Shown: positions 37,105 through 46,759 of the stretch, one piece after another
Position numbering within the stretch: the stretch's first letter is position 1
How the letters are laid out: each line of letters opens with the position of its first letter
Source: Rhodothermaceae bacterium
GTDB taxonomy: Bacteria; Bacteroidota; Rhodothermia; Rhodothermales; Bin80
Direction of reading: 5' to 3'
NCBI GenBank assembly: GCA_009838195.1
Contig: VXSC01000018.1
Span: 210,115-274,114, forward strand
Length of the DNA: 64,000 bases
Notes under the pieces: generated by a model
Seen by the model: only the letters and a program-made list of their open reading frames with translations
Database searches by the model: none
Told to the model about the DNA's origin: nothing
Position numbers and translations under genes: made by a program

Positions 37105-39579
37105 ATGAGATTCCTTCGCGGCTTACTATTCCCCTTGATTGCACTTATGCTGATCGCAGGCTGTTCATCCATGCGCCAGTCCGCCCCTACCGTTGCAGAC
37201 AAGCCTGCTCAACCGGAGAGCAAAGAGGATGATTCAAAAAAATACAGTGATGTCATCACCGAGGATGCGGTGACGGATGAAGGGCTTTTCAAGGTGCATC
37301 AGATTGAAGAAAAGTTGTATTTCGAAATCCCCGACTCGCTTCTGGATGTTGAAATGCTCCTGGTGACACGTCAGGCAGCGACGATGAATAATATGGGATA
37401 CGGGGGGATGAAGACGAATACCCAGGTACTGCGCTGGCAGAAACAGTCCGAGAAGATCATGCTGCGCATTGTGTCTTATGAGAATGTTGCAGACGAAGAT
37501 GATCCGATCTACAATGCGGTTCGTAACTCAAACTTTGAGCCGATCTTGCGCTCATTTGATGTTGAAACACTCAACGATGATTCCACAGCGAAAGTAATTG
37601 AGGTCACAGATCTGTTTACCTCGGATGTCCCCTCGCTCGGATTACCCTCATTTCGACGGGAGCAATACCGTGTACGCCGCCTGGATTCTGATCGGACCTA
37701 CATTGTCTCAGCGAAGAGTTATCCGCTGAATATTGAGGTCAAGCACGTGCTCAGCTATGATGCAGCGGAACCGCCTTCAAATTCTTCTGCGGGAACAATT
37801 TCCGTTGAAATGAACCAGTCCATGATCCTTCTGCCACAGGATCCGATGCAGCCAAGACTCTGTGATCAGCGAGTCGGATTTTTCAGTGTGAACATGATTG
37901 ACTATGGTCGAGACGCGCAGAAGGCGGAGGAGAGGTGCTACATTACACGCTGGAGGCTCGAGCCCAAAGACCCTGAAGCGTATGCGCGGGGTGAATTGAG
38001 CGAGCCCATTAAGCCGATTGTCTATTACATCGATCCCGCCACGCCAATGAAGTGGAGACCTTACCTGAAGCAGGGTGTGGATGACTGGAACGTGGCTTTT
38101 GAGGCTGCAGGGTTCAAGAATGCGATCATGGCCAAGGATCCACCCAGTGAGGAAGAAGATCCCGAGTTCAGCCCCGAGGATGTCCGCTATTCTGTGATCC
38201 GTTACTTCTCCTCTGACATACAGAATGCATTTGGTCCTCATGTCCATGATCCACGCACCGGCGAGATCCTGGAAAGTGACATCGGGTGGTATCATAATGT
38301 GATGAACCTGCTTCGGAACTGGTTCTTTGTGCAGACTGCTGCGGTCAATCCCGATGCGCGTTCCGTCAAATTCAGAGATGAAGTGATGGGGCGTTTGGTT
38401 CGTTTTGTGTCTGCACATGAGGTCGGGCACACGATTGGGCTGCCTCACAATTGGGGCTCAAGTGCTGCCTATCCTGTAGATTCCTTGCGGTCACCTACAT
38501 TCACAGATACCCACGGAACGGCTCCTTCCATCATGGATTATGCCCGATTCAACTATGTTGCACAACCGGGTGATGGGGTGACAAATCTCATGCCGGATGT
38601 GGCGACCTACGATAAGTGGTCGGTGAAGTGGGGATATACGGTGTTTCCAGATGCAGAGTCAGCAGATGATGAGCGCGAAACCTTGAATGCGTGGGTTGTT
38701 GAACGTGCAGGGGATCCACTTTACTTCTATGGACGCCAGGGGCCGCGCGTAGATCCGCGGTCGCAGAACGAAGACTTGGGAGATGATGCCGTCAAGGCAA
38801 GTGACTATGGAGTTGCAAACCTGAAGGTGATCCTGAATGAGTTGATTGACTGGACGGCAGAGGATGCGAAAGACTATGGGGATTTGAATGAGCTTTACGG
38901 TCAGATCGCATCCCAGTGGAACCGCTACATCGGCCATGTGGCTGCGAATGTAGGCGGACACCATGAGAATTTCAAAACCTATGATCAGGATGGTGTGGTC
39001 TATACGCCTGTGCCAGTTGAGGTTCAGCGCGATGCCATGGACTGGCTCTCAAGGCAAGCATTTGCAACCCCAACCTGGATCCTGAATAGTGACATCCTGC
39101 GCCGGATTGAGGGAGTTGGAGCGATGGATCGTGTTCGTCGTTATCAGGTCGGTACTGTGAACACACTTCTGAATCCAATCCGCATTGGACGGCTCATGGA
39201 GACCGAAGCGTTGGCGAATGGGGAGGATGTCTACACATTCTCAGAACTCTTGAGTGACTTGCGTGACGGGATCTGGACAGAGCTGCCAAGGGCTTCGGCG
39301 ATTGGTCCATTTCGGCGTAATCTGCAGAGAGGACATCTGGAGCGTCTTGAGTATCTGATGACTCAGGAAGCTGCACCGGTTCCATCTTTCTTTGCCAGCT
39401 TTGGGATGGCACCTGTCGATGTGAGTCAGTCGGACATCCGTGCGTATGTGCGAGGCGAGCTCAAGTCATTGAAGACTGCGGTTGATCGAGCAGCTAGGCG
39501 GACTGGTGACCGGATGACACGACTCCACCTAGAAGATGTCAGTGCCCGCATTGAAGATATTCTGGACGGCGAAGACTAG
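37105..39579 (+). CDS. Zinc-dependent metalloprotease lipoprotein (DUF5117-type)
   Basis: 824-aa secreted metalloprotease of the large family annotated by DUF5117/DUF5118/DUF4953 regions, frequent in Bacteroidota. Signal peptide with lipobox IAGC (residues 17-20). The zinc site is AHEVGHTIGLPHNWGSS (about residue 437), an extended HExxHxxGxxH type. A downstream SIMDYARFNYVAQ segment resembles the metzincin Met-turn. It is probably anchored in the outer membrane. Substrate unknown. Confidence 0.9.
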   Translation: MRFLRGLLFPLIALMLIAGCSSMRQSAPTVADKPAQPESKEDDSKKYSDVITEDAVTDEGLFKVHQIEEKLYFEIPDSLLDVEMLLVTRQAATMNNMGYGGMKTNTQVLRWQKQSEKIMLRIVSYENVADEDDPIYNAVRNSNFEPILRSFDVETLNDDSTAKVIEVTDLFTSDVPSLGLPSFRREQYRVRRLDSDRTYIVSAKSYPLNIEVKHVLSYDAAEPPSNSSAGTISVEMNQSMILLPQDPMQPRLCDQRVGFFSVNMIDYGRDAQKAEERCYITRWRLEPKDPEAYARGELSEPIKPIVYYIDPATPMKWRPYLKQGVDDWNVAFEAAGFKNAIMAKDPPSEEEDPEFSPEDVRYSVIRYFSSDIQNAFGPHVHDPRTGEILESDIGWYHNVMNLLRNWFFVQTAAVNPDARSVKFRDEVMGRLVRFVSAHEVGHTIGLPHNWGSSAAYPVDSLRSPTFTDTHGTAPSIMDYARFNYVAQPGDGVTNLMPDVATYDKWSVKWGYTVFPDAESADDERETLNAWVVERAGDPLYFYGRQGPRVDPRSQNEDLGDDAVKASDYGVANLKVILNELIDWTAEDAKDYGDLNELYGQIASQWNRYIGHVAANVGGHHENFKTYDQDGVVYTPVPVEVQRDAMDWLSRQAFATPTWILNSDILRRIEGVGAMDRVRRYQVGTVNTLLNPIRIGRLMETEALANGEDVYTFSELLSDLRDGIWTELPRASAIGPFRRNLQRGHLERLEYLMTQEAAPVPSFFASFGMAPVDVSQSDIRAYVRGELKSLKTAVDRAARRTGDRMTRLHLEDVSARIEDILDGED

Positions 39580-39820
39580 GTTTTTAAACTTCCTCCTAAA
39601 TTTCCTCAATCGAGGATAGGGTGACGAGCAATTCACACTTTTTTGTTTGCACACAGCGTCGATTGGGTCCGATTTCGGCTTGAATCGCGAAAAATTGAGG
39701 TATTATGGACGATATCGGGGGATGTCTCGATTTTCTCAATGCCTAATTTTGAGATAGTGCCCGAGGCCGCTGGAGGGAGGTGACAAACTTGCAAATAGAT
39801 TCCTCAGAGTTCCGTAATTC

Positions 39821-40477
39821 ATGATTAACCCTCAGGAGGCAAGTAAGCAATATGGTCATTTCATGCGGCGAATATGGTATCGGATCGATGTGATCTCTCG
39901 GTGTAGAGCAAATAGCGAATATAGCAAGTTAATGACCGGGTACTCGCACGTTGATGTTGACCTTTGCTATCTGCAGTTGCGTAAATGCTTTGAGTTAATG
40001 ATGTTCGCCTCGGTTTTGGCACATGACTCATTCGGACACGAATTAGGCAAAAAAATACTAAACAAGGAATGGAAGCCTGGGAAGATCATAGAGAAAATGC
40101 GTCAGGTGAATCCTGACTTCTATCCCATACCCATTCACGAAACCTCGTCCGGAACCTCCGGTGCTCGGAAGTCAGAGAGGCTCAAAGATGGATTTTTGAC
40201 AGAACTAGAATTTGCCCAAGCATATGGACACTGTGGTGATTGGCTACATGCAAAAAGGGAAGATCCATACCGAGATCTGGACATGTGCTGGCAAAAAATC
40301 CAGAACTATGAGACTAAACTAGTCAGACTCTTGAAGCATCATTTTATACTTCTAACAGATAGTCTCATTCTTGAAGCGAAAATGCCTGAAAAATTAAGTG
40401 GAGAGGTTGAAGTAATCATTTTAACACATTCTACACCCGATGGGCCTGTAGATTTGCATCACAACCACGCTCCCTAA
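39821..40477 (+). CDS. Unknown alpha-helical protein at island edge, 218 aa
   Basis: Not assigned to a family. Mostly helical with no signal or membrane segment. Recognisable points are CYLQLRKCFELMMFASVLAHD, then QAYGHCGDWLHAKREDPY, then KLVRLLKHHF. The GDWLHAKR segment and the Rx4H in RLLKHH recall small helical HEPN-like proteins, but this is weak. The C-terminal 30 residues are strand-like. It opens the AT-rich island and starts at ATG without a strong ribosome-binding site. Confidence 0.5.
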   Translation: MINPQEASKQYGHFMRRIWYRIDVISRCRANSEYSKLMTGYSHVDVDLCYLQLRKCFELMMFASVLAHDSFGHELGKKILNKEWKPGKIIEKMRQVNPDFYPIPIHETSSGTSGARKSERLKDGFLTELEFAQAYGHCGDWLHAKREDPYRDLDMCWQKIQNYETKLVRLLKHHFILLTDSLILEAKMPEKLSGEVEVIILTHSTPDGPVDLHHNHAP

Positions 40478-40574
40478 ATTGTGGAGTCAAAGGACCTTGT
40501 GCGTATTTGATTCCATGGTGATTCCGTCCTTTGTGTGTAAGTATTGGCTACCTGTGATAAGTTGTAATATCAGA

Positions 40575-40926
40575 TTGCTCATTAAAGGATTAAACCTCCA
40601 GATCAGCTTTTTCAAAAGATCGCGGGAGGAGTTTAAAAGTCATCTTAGATGCGATTCATTCTTCGGAACAAAGAAGTGTTTTGAGTTCTGGTTTGCAAGT
40701 GTGAAAGGTGCAGCCGTAAAGGAGATCATGAGGATGGCCGAGACGTTTGAACAACACGTCAAAGGTGCTTGCAATGCAATTTGGCAAGTACATTCAATGC
40801 TAAAGTGGAGCGACTCAACGGAACGATTCGGGAAGTCATACAGTCGGAAAAGGATACACAAAATTTGAGAACTTCAGATCTACACTAGATCTTATGTCCA
40901 CAACATTTGCGGTAGAGCCATCTTAA
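40575..40926 (+). pseudogene. Decayed ISL3-like transposase, C-terminal part
   Basis: The typical transposase C-terminus is spread over three frames: FGTKKCFEFWFASVKG...AETFEQHVKGACNAI (to about 40790), NAKVERLNGTIREVIQ (from 40796), and GYTKFENFRSTLDL to a TAA at 40924-40926 (from 40852). In intact elements these run as one block (NAKxERLNGxIxxxxxxxxGYxxFENFR). At least two frameshifts and loss of the N-terminal half show it is dead. It sits 17 bp before the GHKL gene. Confidence 0.75.
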
Positions 40927-40942
40927 GAAATAAATTGCTTCA

Positions 40943-43258
40943 ATGTCAAGACATAGCTTTCGTGTGAGTACTGGCCTGAAAGACCTCATCGGACGGGGGC
41001 TTATTACTAATGAATTTGTCGCAGTCTTTGAACTGGTTAAGAACTCGTTCGATGCCCACGCCAACAAAGTCATACTTCGCTTTGGGAGCGATAGTATTCA
41101 TATTATTGACGACGGTAAGGGAATGTCAAGGCATGACATAATTAACAAGTGGCTCTTTGTTGCATATTCTGCAAAACGAGATGGAACAGAAGATGTTGAC
41201 TACAGAGATTCAATACGTAAAGGGAGACGTGATTTTGCCGGCACCAAAGGTGTAGGTCGTTTCTCTTGTGATCGCCTGGGTAAATCTCTAGTTCTCTTAT
41301 CCAAAGCCAAAAATCGTCCTACATACAAATTGACTACTGACTGGACAAAATATGAGGTAGACGCACAGGAAGATTTTGCGAACATACAATGTGACTTGTC
41401 ACAACTCCGACCAGGCTCACAAGAAAACGATTTGCTGGCTGCTGAGACTGGAACAGTGTTACATATTACTCAATTGCGCACATCTTGGGACAGGCAACGA
41501 CTGGTGCAACTGAAATTGGAATTAGCCAAACTTATAAATCCAATAGAAGAGATTTCGCCTAAGTTTTCGATTGAGATAGAAGCCCGCAAGGAATCAGATG
41601 CCGATAAGCAGGAGTCAGATCCTGTGAAAAAAATTAATGGTCCCGTACAAAACAAGGTGATGGACATCTTGAAACAACGGACGACTACTCTCTCCGTTCA
41701 TTTTTCTGACGAAGGTCAACGGGTTGAAACTGAGTTAGTTGATCGCGGAGAGATGATATACCAAATAAGTGAACCCAACACTTTCGAGTCGCTCTATGAA
41801 TCAGAATTTCGGGCTGAAATTAGTTTTCTGAATCGAAGCGCAAAAGTCATATTTGCCAGGAAAATGGGGCTAAGAAGTAGGGACTTTGGATCAATATTCC
41901 TGTTCCGCAATGGGTTTCGAGTATACCCCATCGGAAACGAGACGAACGACTTCTTTGGTTTGAGCCGTAGAAAACAACAGGGATGGAGTCGCTACCTAGG
42001 TACTCGAGACCTGATTGGTGTAGTAGATGTCAAAGGGATTAAGGGCATTGATGAAGCTACAAGCCGGGATCAAGGGCTCATATTGACTCGCGAGGCACGT
42101 GAGTTGCAAAAGTGCGTGCTCGAAAAATGTGTTATACGCCTTGAGCGGTACGTCGTGGATATTTCCTGGAAGGATAAGTTAGATAAGGATGAGGATACTA
42201 TTTCACGAATGAAGTTAGACGAAAGTAGTGCTCTGATTACTAGTCTTGTTTCACGCTTAGCGGCCACAGAGGGTGTCGAAATAATCGGATTCAACCCAGA
42301 TCTTGTTCGAATAGTAAGTCAAAGGTCCGATCATTTCAAAACGTCGATGGATGCTATGGAACAGTTAGCTGGAAAAATATCCGACCCGAAACTTACAGAT
42401 TATATTAGAGCAGTCAAGGATAGTGTTCGTGAATTGGCTCGTGAAAAGCAGGAGGCGGACAAGATTCAAAAAAAGGCAGTGAAAAGGGCAATTCGTGCAG
42501 AAAAGGAAGCGGAAAAGGCCAAAAAACAGGTAGACAAGGAGCGTAAGCGCAATAGATTTTTAGTGGCAGCCTCGTCGCTTGATCACGATACTGTCTTAAA
42601 TTTACATCATCAAATCATTATGTATTCCTCTGATGTGAAACATCATATTTTGCGCTTGATCAAAAAGGCAAAAAAAACAATCGACATTAGCTACAACGAT
42701 TTGCTCTCATCCTTGAATGTAATCTCCTTCAGAAATAGTCAGATTCTCTCGGCCGCTCAATTTGCAACAAAGAGTGGATACGTACACCAAGCAGTAAAAA
42801 CAAGAGACGATATTGCTTTGTACATTCATGACTACGTTGAGCATGTATCGCCACTGTGGAAATCAAGAGGGATTGAGGTGATCGTAAGTGAACCGTTACC
42901 CCAGTTTGTCGTGGAGTATCAACCGATTGATATTGCAATACTGATAGATAACCTCGTAACAAATTCCGTTAAGGCCTCGGCTACCCGTCTGTGTCTGTTC
43001 TTGAGCGTAATATCGTCAGAAAAGCGATCTGAACAACTTGTTGTTAATGTAGCCGATAATGGAGATGGGTGGGCAGCGGAGATTGATCCACTTGACACCG
43101 TACTTGAAAAGGGGACTACTACTACATCAGGTGCAGGACTTGGTCTTTACCATGTTGCCGATGTAGTTCGTTCACTGAACGGATCAATTTCGTTGTCACG
43201 CACGGGACAATCTAAAGAATGGTCGGGTGCGTCCATCAGTATTCGCATCCCGAAATGA
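40943..43258 (+). CDS. Double-GHKL ATPase/histidine-kinase-like sensor
   Basis: 771-aa protein with two GHKL ATP-binding modules. The N-terminal one (about 1-200) has the N box FELVKNSFDA, IIDDGKGMS and GTKGVGRFS, in the style of Hsp90/MutL/MORC-like ATPases linked to restriction systems. A middle domain follows, then a charged coiled coil (about 495-540, KAIRAEKEAEKAKKQ type) and a segment LDHDTVLNLHHQI that could be a phosphorylatable histidine helix. The C-terminal module has LIDNLVTNSVKA, VADNGDGW and GAGLGLYHVADVV, as in histidine kinases. No membrane segment, so it is cytoplasmic. It overlaps the receiver gene by ATGA. Confidence 0.8.
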   Translation: MSRHSFRVSTGLKDLIGRGLITNEFVAVFELVKNSFDAHANKVILRFGSDSIHIIDDGKGMSRHDIINKWLFVAYSAKRDGTEDVDYRDSIRKGRRDFAGTKGVGRFSCDRLGKSLVLLSKAKNRPTYKLTTDWTKYEVDAQEDFANIQCDLSQLRPGSQENDLLAAETGTVLHITQLRTSWDRQRLVQLKLELAKLINPIEEISPKFSIEIEARKESDADKQESDPVKKINGPVQNKVMDILKQRTTTLSVHFSDEGQRVETELVDRGEMIYQISEPNTFESLYESEFRAEISFLNRSAKVIFARKMGLRSRDFGSIFLFRNGFRVYPIGNETNDFFGLSRRKQQGWSRYLGTRDLIGVVDVKGIKGIDEATSRDQGLILTREARELQKCVLEKCVIRLERYVVDISWKDKLDKDEDTISRMKLDESSALITSLVSRLAATEGVEIIGFNPDLVRIVSQRSDHFKTSMDAMEQLAGKISDPKLTDYIRAVKDSVRELAREKQEADKIQKKAVKRAIRAEKEAEKAKKQVDKERKRNRFLVAASSLDHDTVLNLHHQIIMYSSDVKHHILRLIKKAKKTIDISYNDLLSSLNVISFRNSQILSAAQFATKSGYVHQAVKTRDDIALYIHDYVEHVSPLWKSRGIEVIVSEPLPQFVVEYQPIDIAILIDNLVTNSVKASATRLCLFLSVISSEKRSEQLVVNVADNGDGWAAEIDPLDTVLEKGTTTTSGAGLGLYHVADVVRSLNGSISLSRTGQSKEWSGASISIRIPK

Positions 43259-44232
43259 CATTAACCTTCTCGCTTTTGGTCGTTGACGACCAACCGGCTA
43301 CAATCTCTGGTGCTATTGCCCTTCTGGACGACCATCTGCAAGAGAAAGGATTTCGTTTGAAGTATGATGTAGTGGCCATAGAATCTGGTGATACATCTTC
43401 GCTTGGCAATTATGAATCAGGGGCATATGATCTTGCGATTATTGACTTCAACTTGGGTGATCCGAATATGAACGGTATAGAAGAGGCTAAGTACTTTCGC
43501 AATAAAAATCAATACAATGAATTGATCTTTTACTCGGGGCAGGCAGGATTATCAAATCTTCGATCGGAGTTGTCGGAGGCCGCAGTTGATGGAGTGTTTC
43601 TTAGTACACGTGAAAATCTTGGTGAAGCTCTAATCGGTGTTACTGATATCGTCATTGGAAAGCTTACGAACGTAAACTTCATGCGAGGTATCGCGATGGC
43701 GGAAGTGGCGGAAATAGATGTGGAAATGCTGACAACCTTGATTGATATTTTCGAGGATAGTGCCAATGCTGATCTACAAGAGCTGGCAACACGCATACAG
43801 GGAAAATTAGCAGATAAAAAAACCACTCATTTCGAGAAAACAGTAAAAAGGTTCGAGAAGGACTCTCTTTCGAAAATCCTAGAAGATGGTAAAACGGTTA
43901 CATCAGCAGAAATTTATCAACTGATCATTTGGCTTTTGCAAGAGATAGGGGTCATGGGTCGGAGTAAGAAGAAGAGTGATCGGCAATTATGGAAATACAA
44001 TAACAAAGTGCTCAAGCCTCGTAACATCCTTGCCCACGCTGTAGAAAAGCAAGTTCAGGGGCAGCCTCCTGTCCTCTGTTTTAAGAAAACAGGGGAGTCT
44101 CCCTCAGAGATAGATGAGGAGTGGATGATCGGTTACCGTCGTACTTTATGGGAGACTAAAGAAGAAATCAAATCAATCTGCAATAATCTCCTCCAGAAGC
44201 TTCCGGGGAGGGACATTCGTGAGGATGCTTAA
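43255..44232 (+). CDS. Receiver-domain protein with C-terminal RNxxAH (HEPN-like) region
   Basis: 325 aa from ATG 43255, which overlaps the sensor stop. Residues 1-130 are a response-regulator receiver: acidic pair D11-D12, phospho-acceptor D64 in AIIDFNLGD; the usual lysine of the last strand is replaced (FLSTREN). The C-terminal 190 residues are all-helical and carry R256-N-I-L-A-H261, the shape of the HEPN ribonuclease active site, with no DNA-binding helix-turn-helix seen. The 3' end overlaps the convergent methylase gene by 60 bp. Probably the output partner of the upstream sensor. Confidence 0.72.
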   Translation: MTLTFSLLVVDDQPATISGAIALLDDHLQEKGFRLKYDVVAIESGDTSSLGNYESGAYDLAIIDFNLGDPNMNGIEEAKYFRNKNQYNELIFYSGQAGLSNLRSELSEAAVDGVFLSTRENLGEALIGVTDIVIGKLTNVNFMRGIAMAEVAEIDVEMLTTLIDIFEDSANADLQELATRIQGKLADKKTTHFEKTVKRFEKDSLSKILEDGKTVTSAEIYQLIIWLLQEIGVMGRSKKKSDRQLWKYNNKVLKPRNILAHAVEKQVQGQPPVLCFKKTGESPSEIDEEWMIGYRRTLWETKEEIKSICNNLLQKLPGRDIREDA

Positions 44233-45486
44233 CAGAATGATGCCAATTTGCTCCGATACAAGTGGCGGGACAGCATCCGCTACCTGAGTATATCGCGGTG
44301 TTTCTTGGCTTCTCTTATGCCCTCCGGTCGTATAATTGCCTTTAAAAGAAAACCAGTCTGGAAACGATTGTAGTCGCGCATATTCTCTAACAGTGAGTAT
44401 TCTAGGTTCTGAATAATGTAATAAATCTTCTGGCAGGCTTGTGAGTGTCGGAGCTACTCCTTGGGATTTAAGGATACGAACCGTGTGCTTTTTCAGTCCG
44501 TGCATCTCCCGTATTTTTTCTGGAACGGTTACACCGGGGCACCCGTCTTCCCTACAGTGCGAGATAATCGACTCAAATCGCTCTATTATATGTTTCCTGT
44601 GACGTGGAAGTCTTAAGTCTGATGGTGTACCATCTAAACCGTCGTGCATCCCGATTTGATATGATGTCTGAGGTGATTTATATCGAATTGAATCAAATCC
44701 AGGGAATTGAATGCTTGGGGACTTGCCGTTGCCAGACAATTCTAGATCCCCAATAGCGTCTTTGACTGTTGGACAGTGGGGAAGTCCCTTTGAGTTAAGA
44801 AATATTTCTACATTTTGACTGAGCTCGAGAAAGAAATCATGAATGCGGGAAGCAGACTGCATATCTTTATTCGCGCCTACGAGGATGTACCGCTTTCGCG
44901 CCTGGGGAACACCAAAGTCTCGTGTATTGATAATTGTGCTATTAATTGTGTACTTATTTTCTAATTTCCGTTCAAGTTCGGTAGCAAAATTTCGAATTGA
45001 TTCTTCGGCATCAACGGGGAAGTTGTTGGTGAATCCGGTGACATTTTCAAAACAAATTAGGCTAGGCTGGACCAAATGCAATAGCTGAATGTACGCCTCG
45101 TATAGGCGATTACGAGGATCAGCCTGATTTCTTCTTCCTGCCATAGAATAACCCTGACATGGGGGCCCTCCAACTACCAGATCCACCGCACCCGCCATCT
45201 GTGACAGCTCATGTGTATGTGTATCTAGCAATTTCTGGATGTCCCAGGGTTTAAGTTCAATTCCGTCGGGCCAATCGAAACTATTACGGTACTTTCCTTC
45301 AATTAAGTTGTGTTTGTACGTATTAAAGGCCCACGGATCTTTCTCAACTGCTAGTAATCCCCTCCAGTTTCCACGTGCAAGGCCAAGGCTAAGGCCTCCA
45401 CAGCCGGAAAAGACATCAATGTACGTTGGGGAGGACAAAAACCCTTTACAGCATTCAATGACCGCACCACCGTTGCTATTTGTCAT
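44173..45486 (-). CDS. C5-cytosine DNA methyltransferase (first)
   Basis: 437-aa DNA cytosine methylase. Motif I is VFSGCGGLSLGLARG, motif IV GGPPCQGYSMAGR with the catalytic cysteine, motif VI FENVTGF, motif VIII QARKRYILVG, and motifs IX-X YARLQSFPDWF and QVADAVPPL. The target-recognition region lies at about 230-340. It is convergent to the sensor/receiver pair, overlapping the receiver gene, and no nuclease is adjacent to it. It may be the modification partner of that pair or a solitary methylase. Confidence 0.9.
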   Translation of the reverse strand: MTNSNGGAVIECCKGFLSSPTYIDVFSGCGGLSLGLARGNWRGLLAVEKDPWAFNTYKHNLIEGKYRNSFDWPDGIELKPWDIQKLLDTHTHELSQMAGAVDLVVGGPPCQGYSMAGRRNQADPRNRLYEAYIQLLHLVQPSLICFENVTGFTNNFPVDAEESIRNFATELERKLENKYTINSTIINTRDFGVPQARKRYILVGANKDMQSASRIHDFFLELSQNVEIFLNSKGLPHCPTVKDAIGDLELSGNGKSPSIQFPGFDSIRYKSPQTSYQIGMHDGLDGTPSDLRLPRHRKHIIERFESIISHCREDGCPGVTVPEKIREMHGLKKHTVRILKSQGVAPTLTSLPEDLLHYSEPRILTVREYARLQSFPDWFSFKGNYTTGGHKRSQETPRYTQVADAVPPLVSEQIGIILLSILTNVPPRKLLEEIIAD

Positions 45487-45959
45487 GGAGAATCATGAGT
45501 TTTGGGTAGTCGTACGCCGTACACTGGAAACGTTGTACCGTTGGCACCGCATTGCGAATTCGACGAGCTCCTGAGATGAAGAAGGCTTCTCTTCATACGG
45601 GATCACTATTCGCTAGGTTAATTGGCGCTCCTCCTGATTTATTTTCCGCAGGGCGAGAGGAACATAATTGTCGACCGATTCAACAAGAGATCACCTGCAC
45701 TAGTAGCTCTGTGACGGTCTTCGTGGCACGCGTGGTCCCGTATTTGGCATATACATCCGATAGTGGCCCACTCGGTTCCACGGATAATTAAAGTCACAGC
45801 TTAGGACCTGCTTCACGATACTCAAAACAAAGGAATTTATATGTTTAAGTTGAAAAATCGAAAAAACGCACCTTAGGTAATATACGAACACTAATTCGGA
45901 AGTTGTATATTAATGTTGGGTTTTGGTCCTTTACACTGAAAGGGTGCTACCATTTTGGA
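45487..45959. other. Intergenic, 473 bp
   Basis: Lies between the first cytosine methylase start and the decayed IS1595-type element. Short frames are present without domains. It likely contains the methylase promoter and the left end of the element; I could not define terminal inverted repeats. Confidence 0.4.
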
Positions 45960-46753
45960 GTTCACCGAAAAGGAACCCCGATGAAGCAACAACTCAACGA
46001 TGGAGTGAGAATTTCCATTGTCCGGACAGTGAATTAACATCCATCGATACGAAAGTGAGAAAGTGTATCGATGCAAGCACAATACCATGGGACTCGAATT
46101 TCGCAACTGAAGAAAATGCTTCAGCTTCAAAACGAATACGGCAATGGAGAAATCACGGTTCCTTTGAAGATATGGGTGTGGGCGATCTGCCTGAATCGCA
46201 CCAGTCTGAAGGGTATTTTCTTTATGAAGTTATTTAGATACGTTGATGTTTGTCAGGCAACTACATGGTTTATGCTTCAACGGATTCGAGAAGGGTTAAT
46301 CCCTAGTAGGATGTTATTTGAGGCTCCGGTTGAAGTATACTTCGACAGTCTTGAGAAGAACAAGCACGAGCGGAAAAAGGCCAGAATGGGCCGAGGGCCA
46401 GCGAGTAAAACCGCCGTAGCCACTATGAGGGACGGGACTATTGGGTTGATCAGAGCGCAGCTTTACGCGGACTCTACCAGTAGCTGCAAGAACATAGATC
46501 CTCTACGTAATACGGTTGCACACTCGGTTTTAGGATACGTTAACGGTTGGGCGCACGTCGGTGGTATGGAGAGTTTCTGGGTCGGGTTCAAATGGACGTT
46601 GCAAGGCACGCATCACCAGATTTGCAAGAGGCACTCGAATCGATATGTAGTGCAACCTGTGGGCAAGCAAAACATGTACCTGTTGGGCACTGTGGCCAAA
46701 TGCATTATGTGTTGGTGGGGCTTGTTGGAAGGCGAATTCTTTATAGGGAATTG
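45960..46753 (+). pseudogene. Decayed IS1595-family transposase
   Basis: Pieces of an ISXO2-like transposase are spread over three frames: NPDEATTQRWSENFHCPDS (from 45974), RKCFSFKTNTAMEKSRFL (46111-46164), PLKIWVWAICLNRTSLKGIF on to WFMLQRIREG, GRGPASKTAV and HVGGMESFW...RHSNRYV (46160-46650), and a final VGLVGRRILYRELMA in another frame. The acidic residue expected in VEVDExYFGG is lost (reads VEVYFDSLEKNKHE). Multiple frameshifts show it is dead. Its remnant ends exactly at the start of the second methylase gene. Confidence 0.82.
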
Positions 46754-46759
46754 ATGGCA

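Noticed and set aside
46547..46753. N-terminal 69 codons in frame with the second methylase
   Set aside because: They encode the tail of the dead IS1595 transposase, and the methylase fold begins at FADLFCG after the 46754-46766 ATGs.
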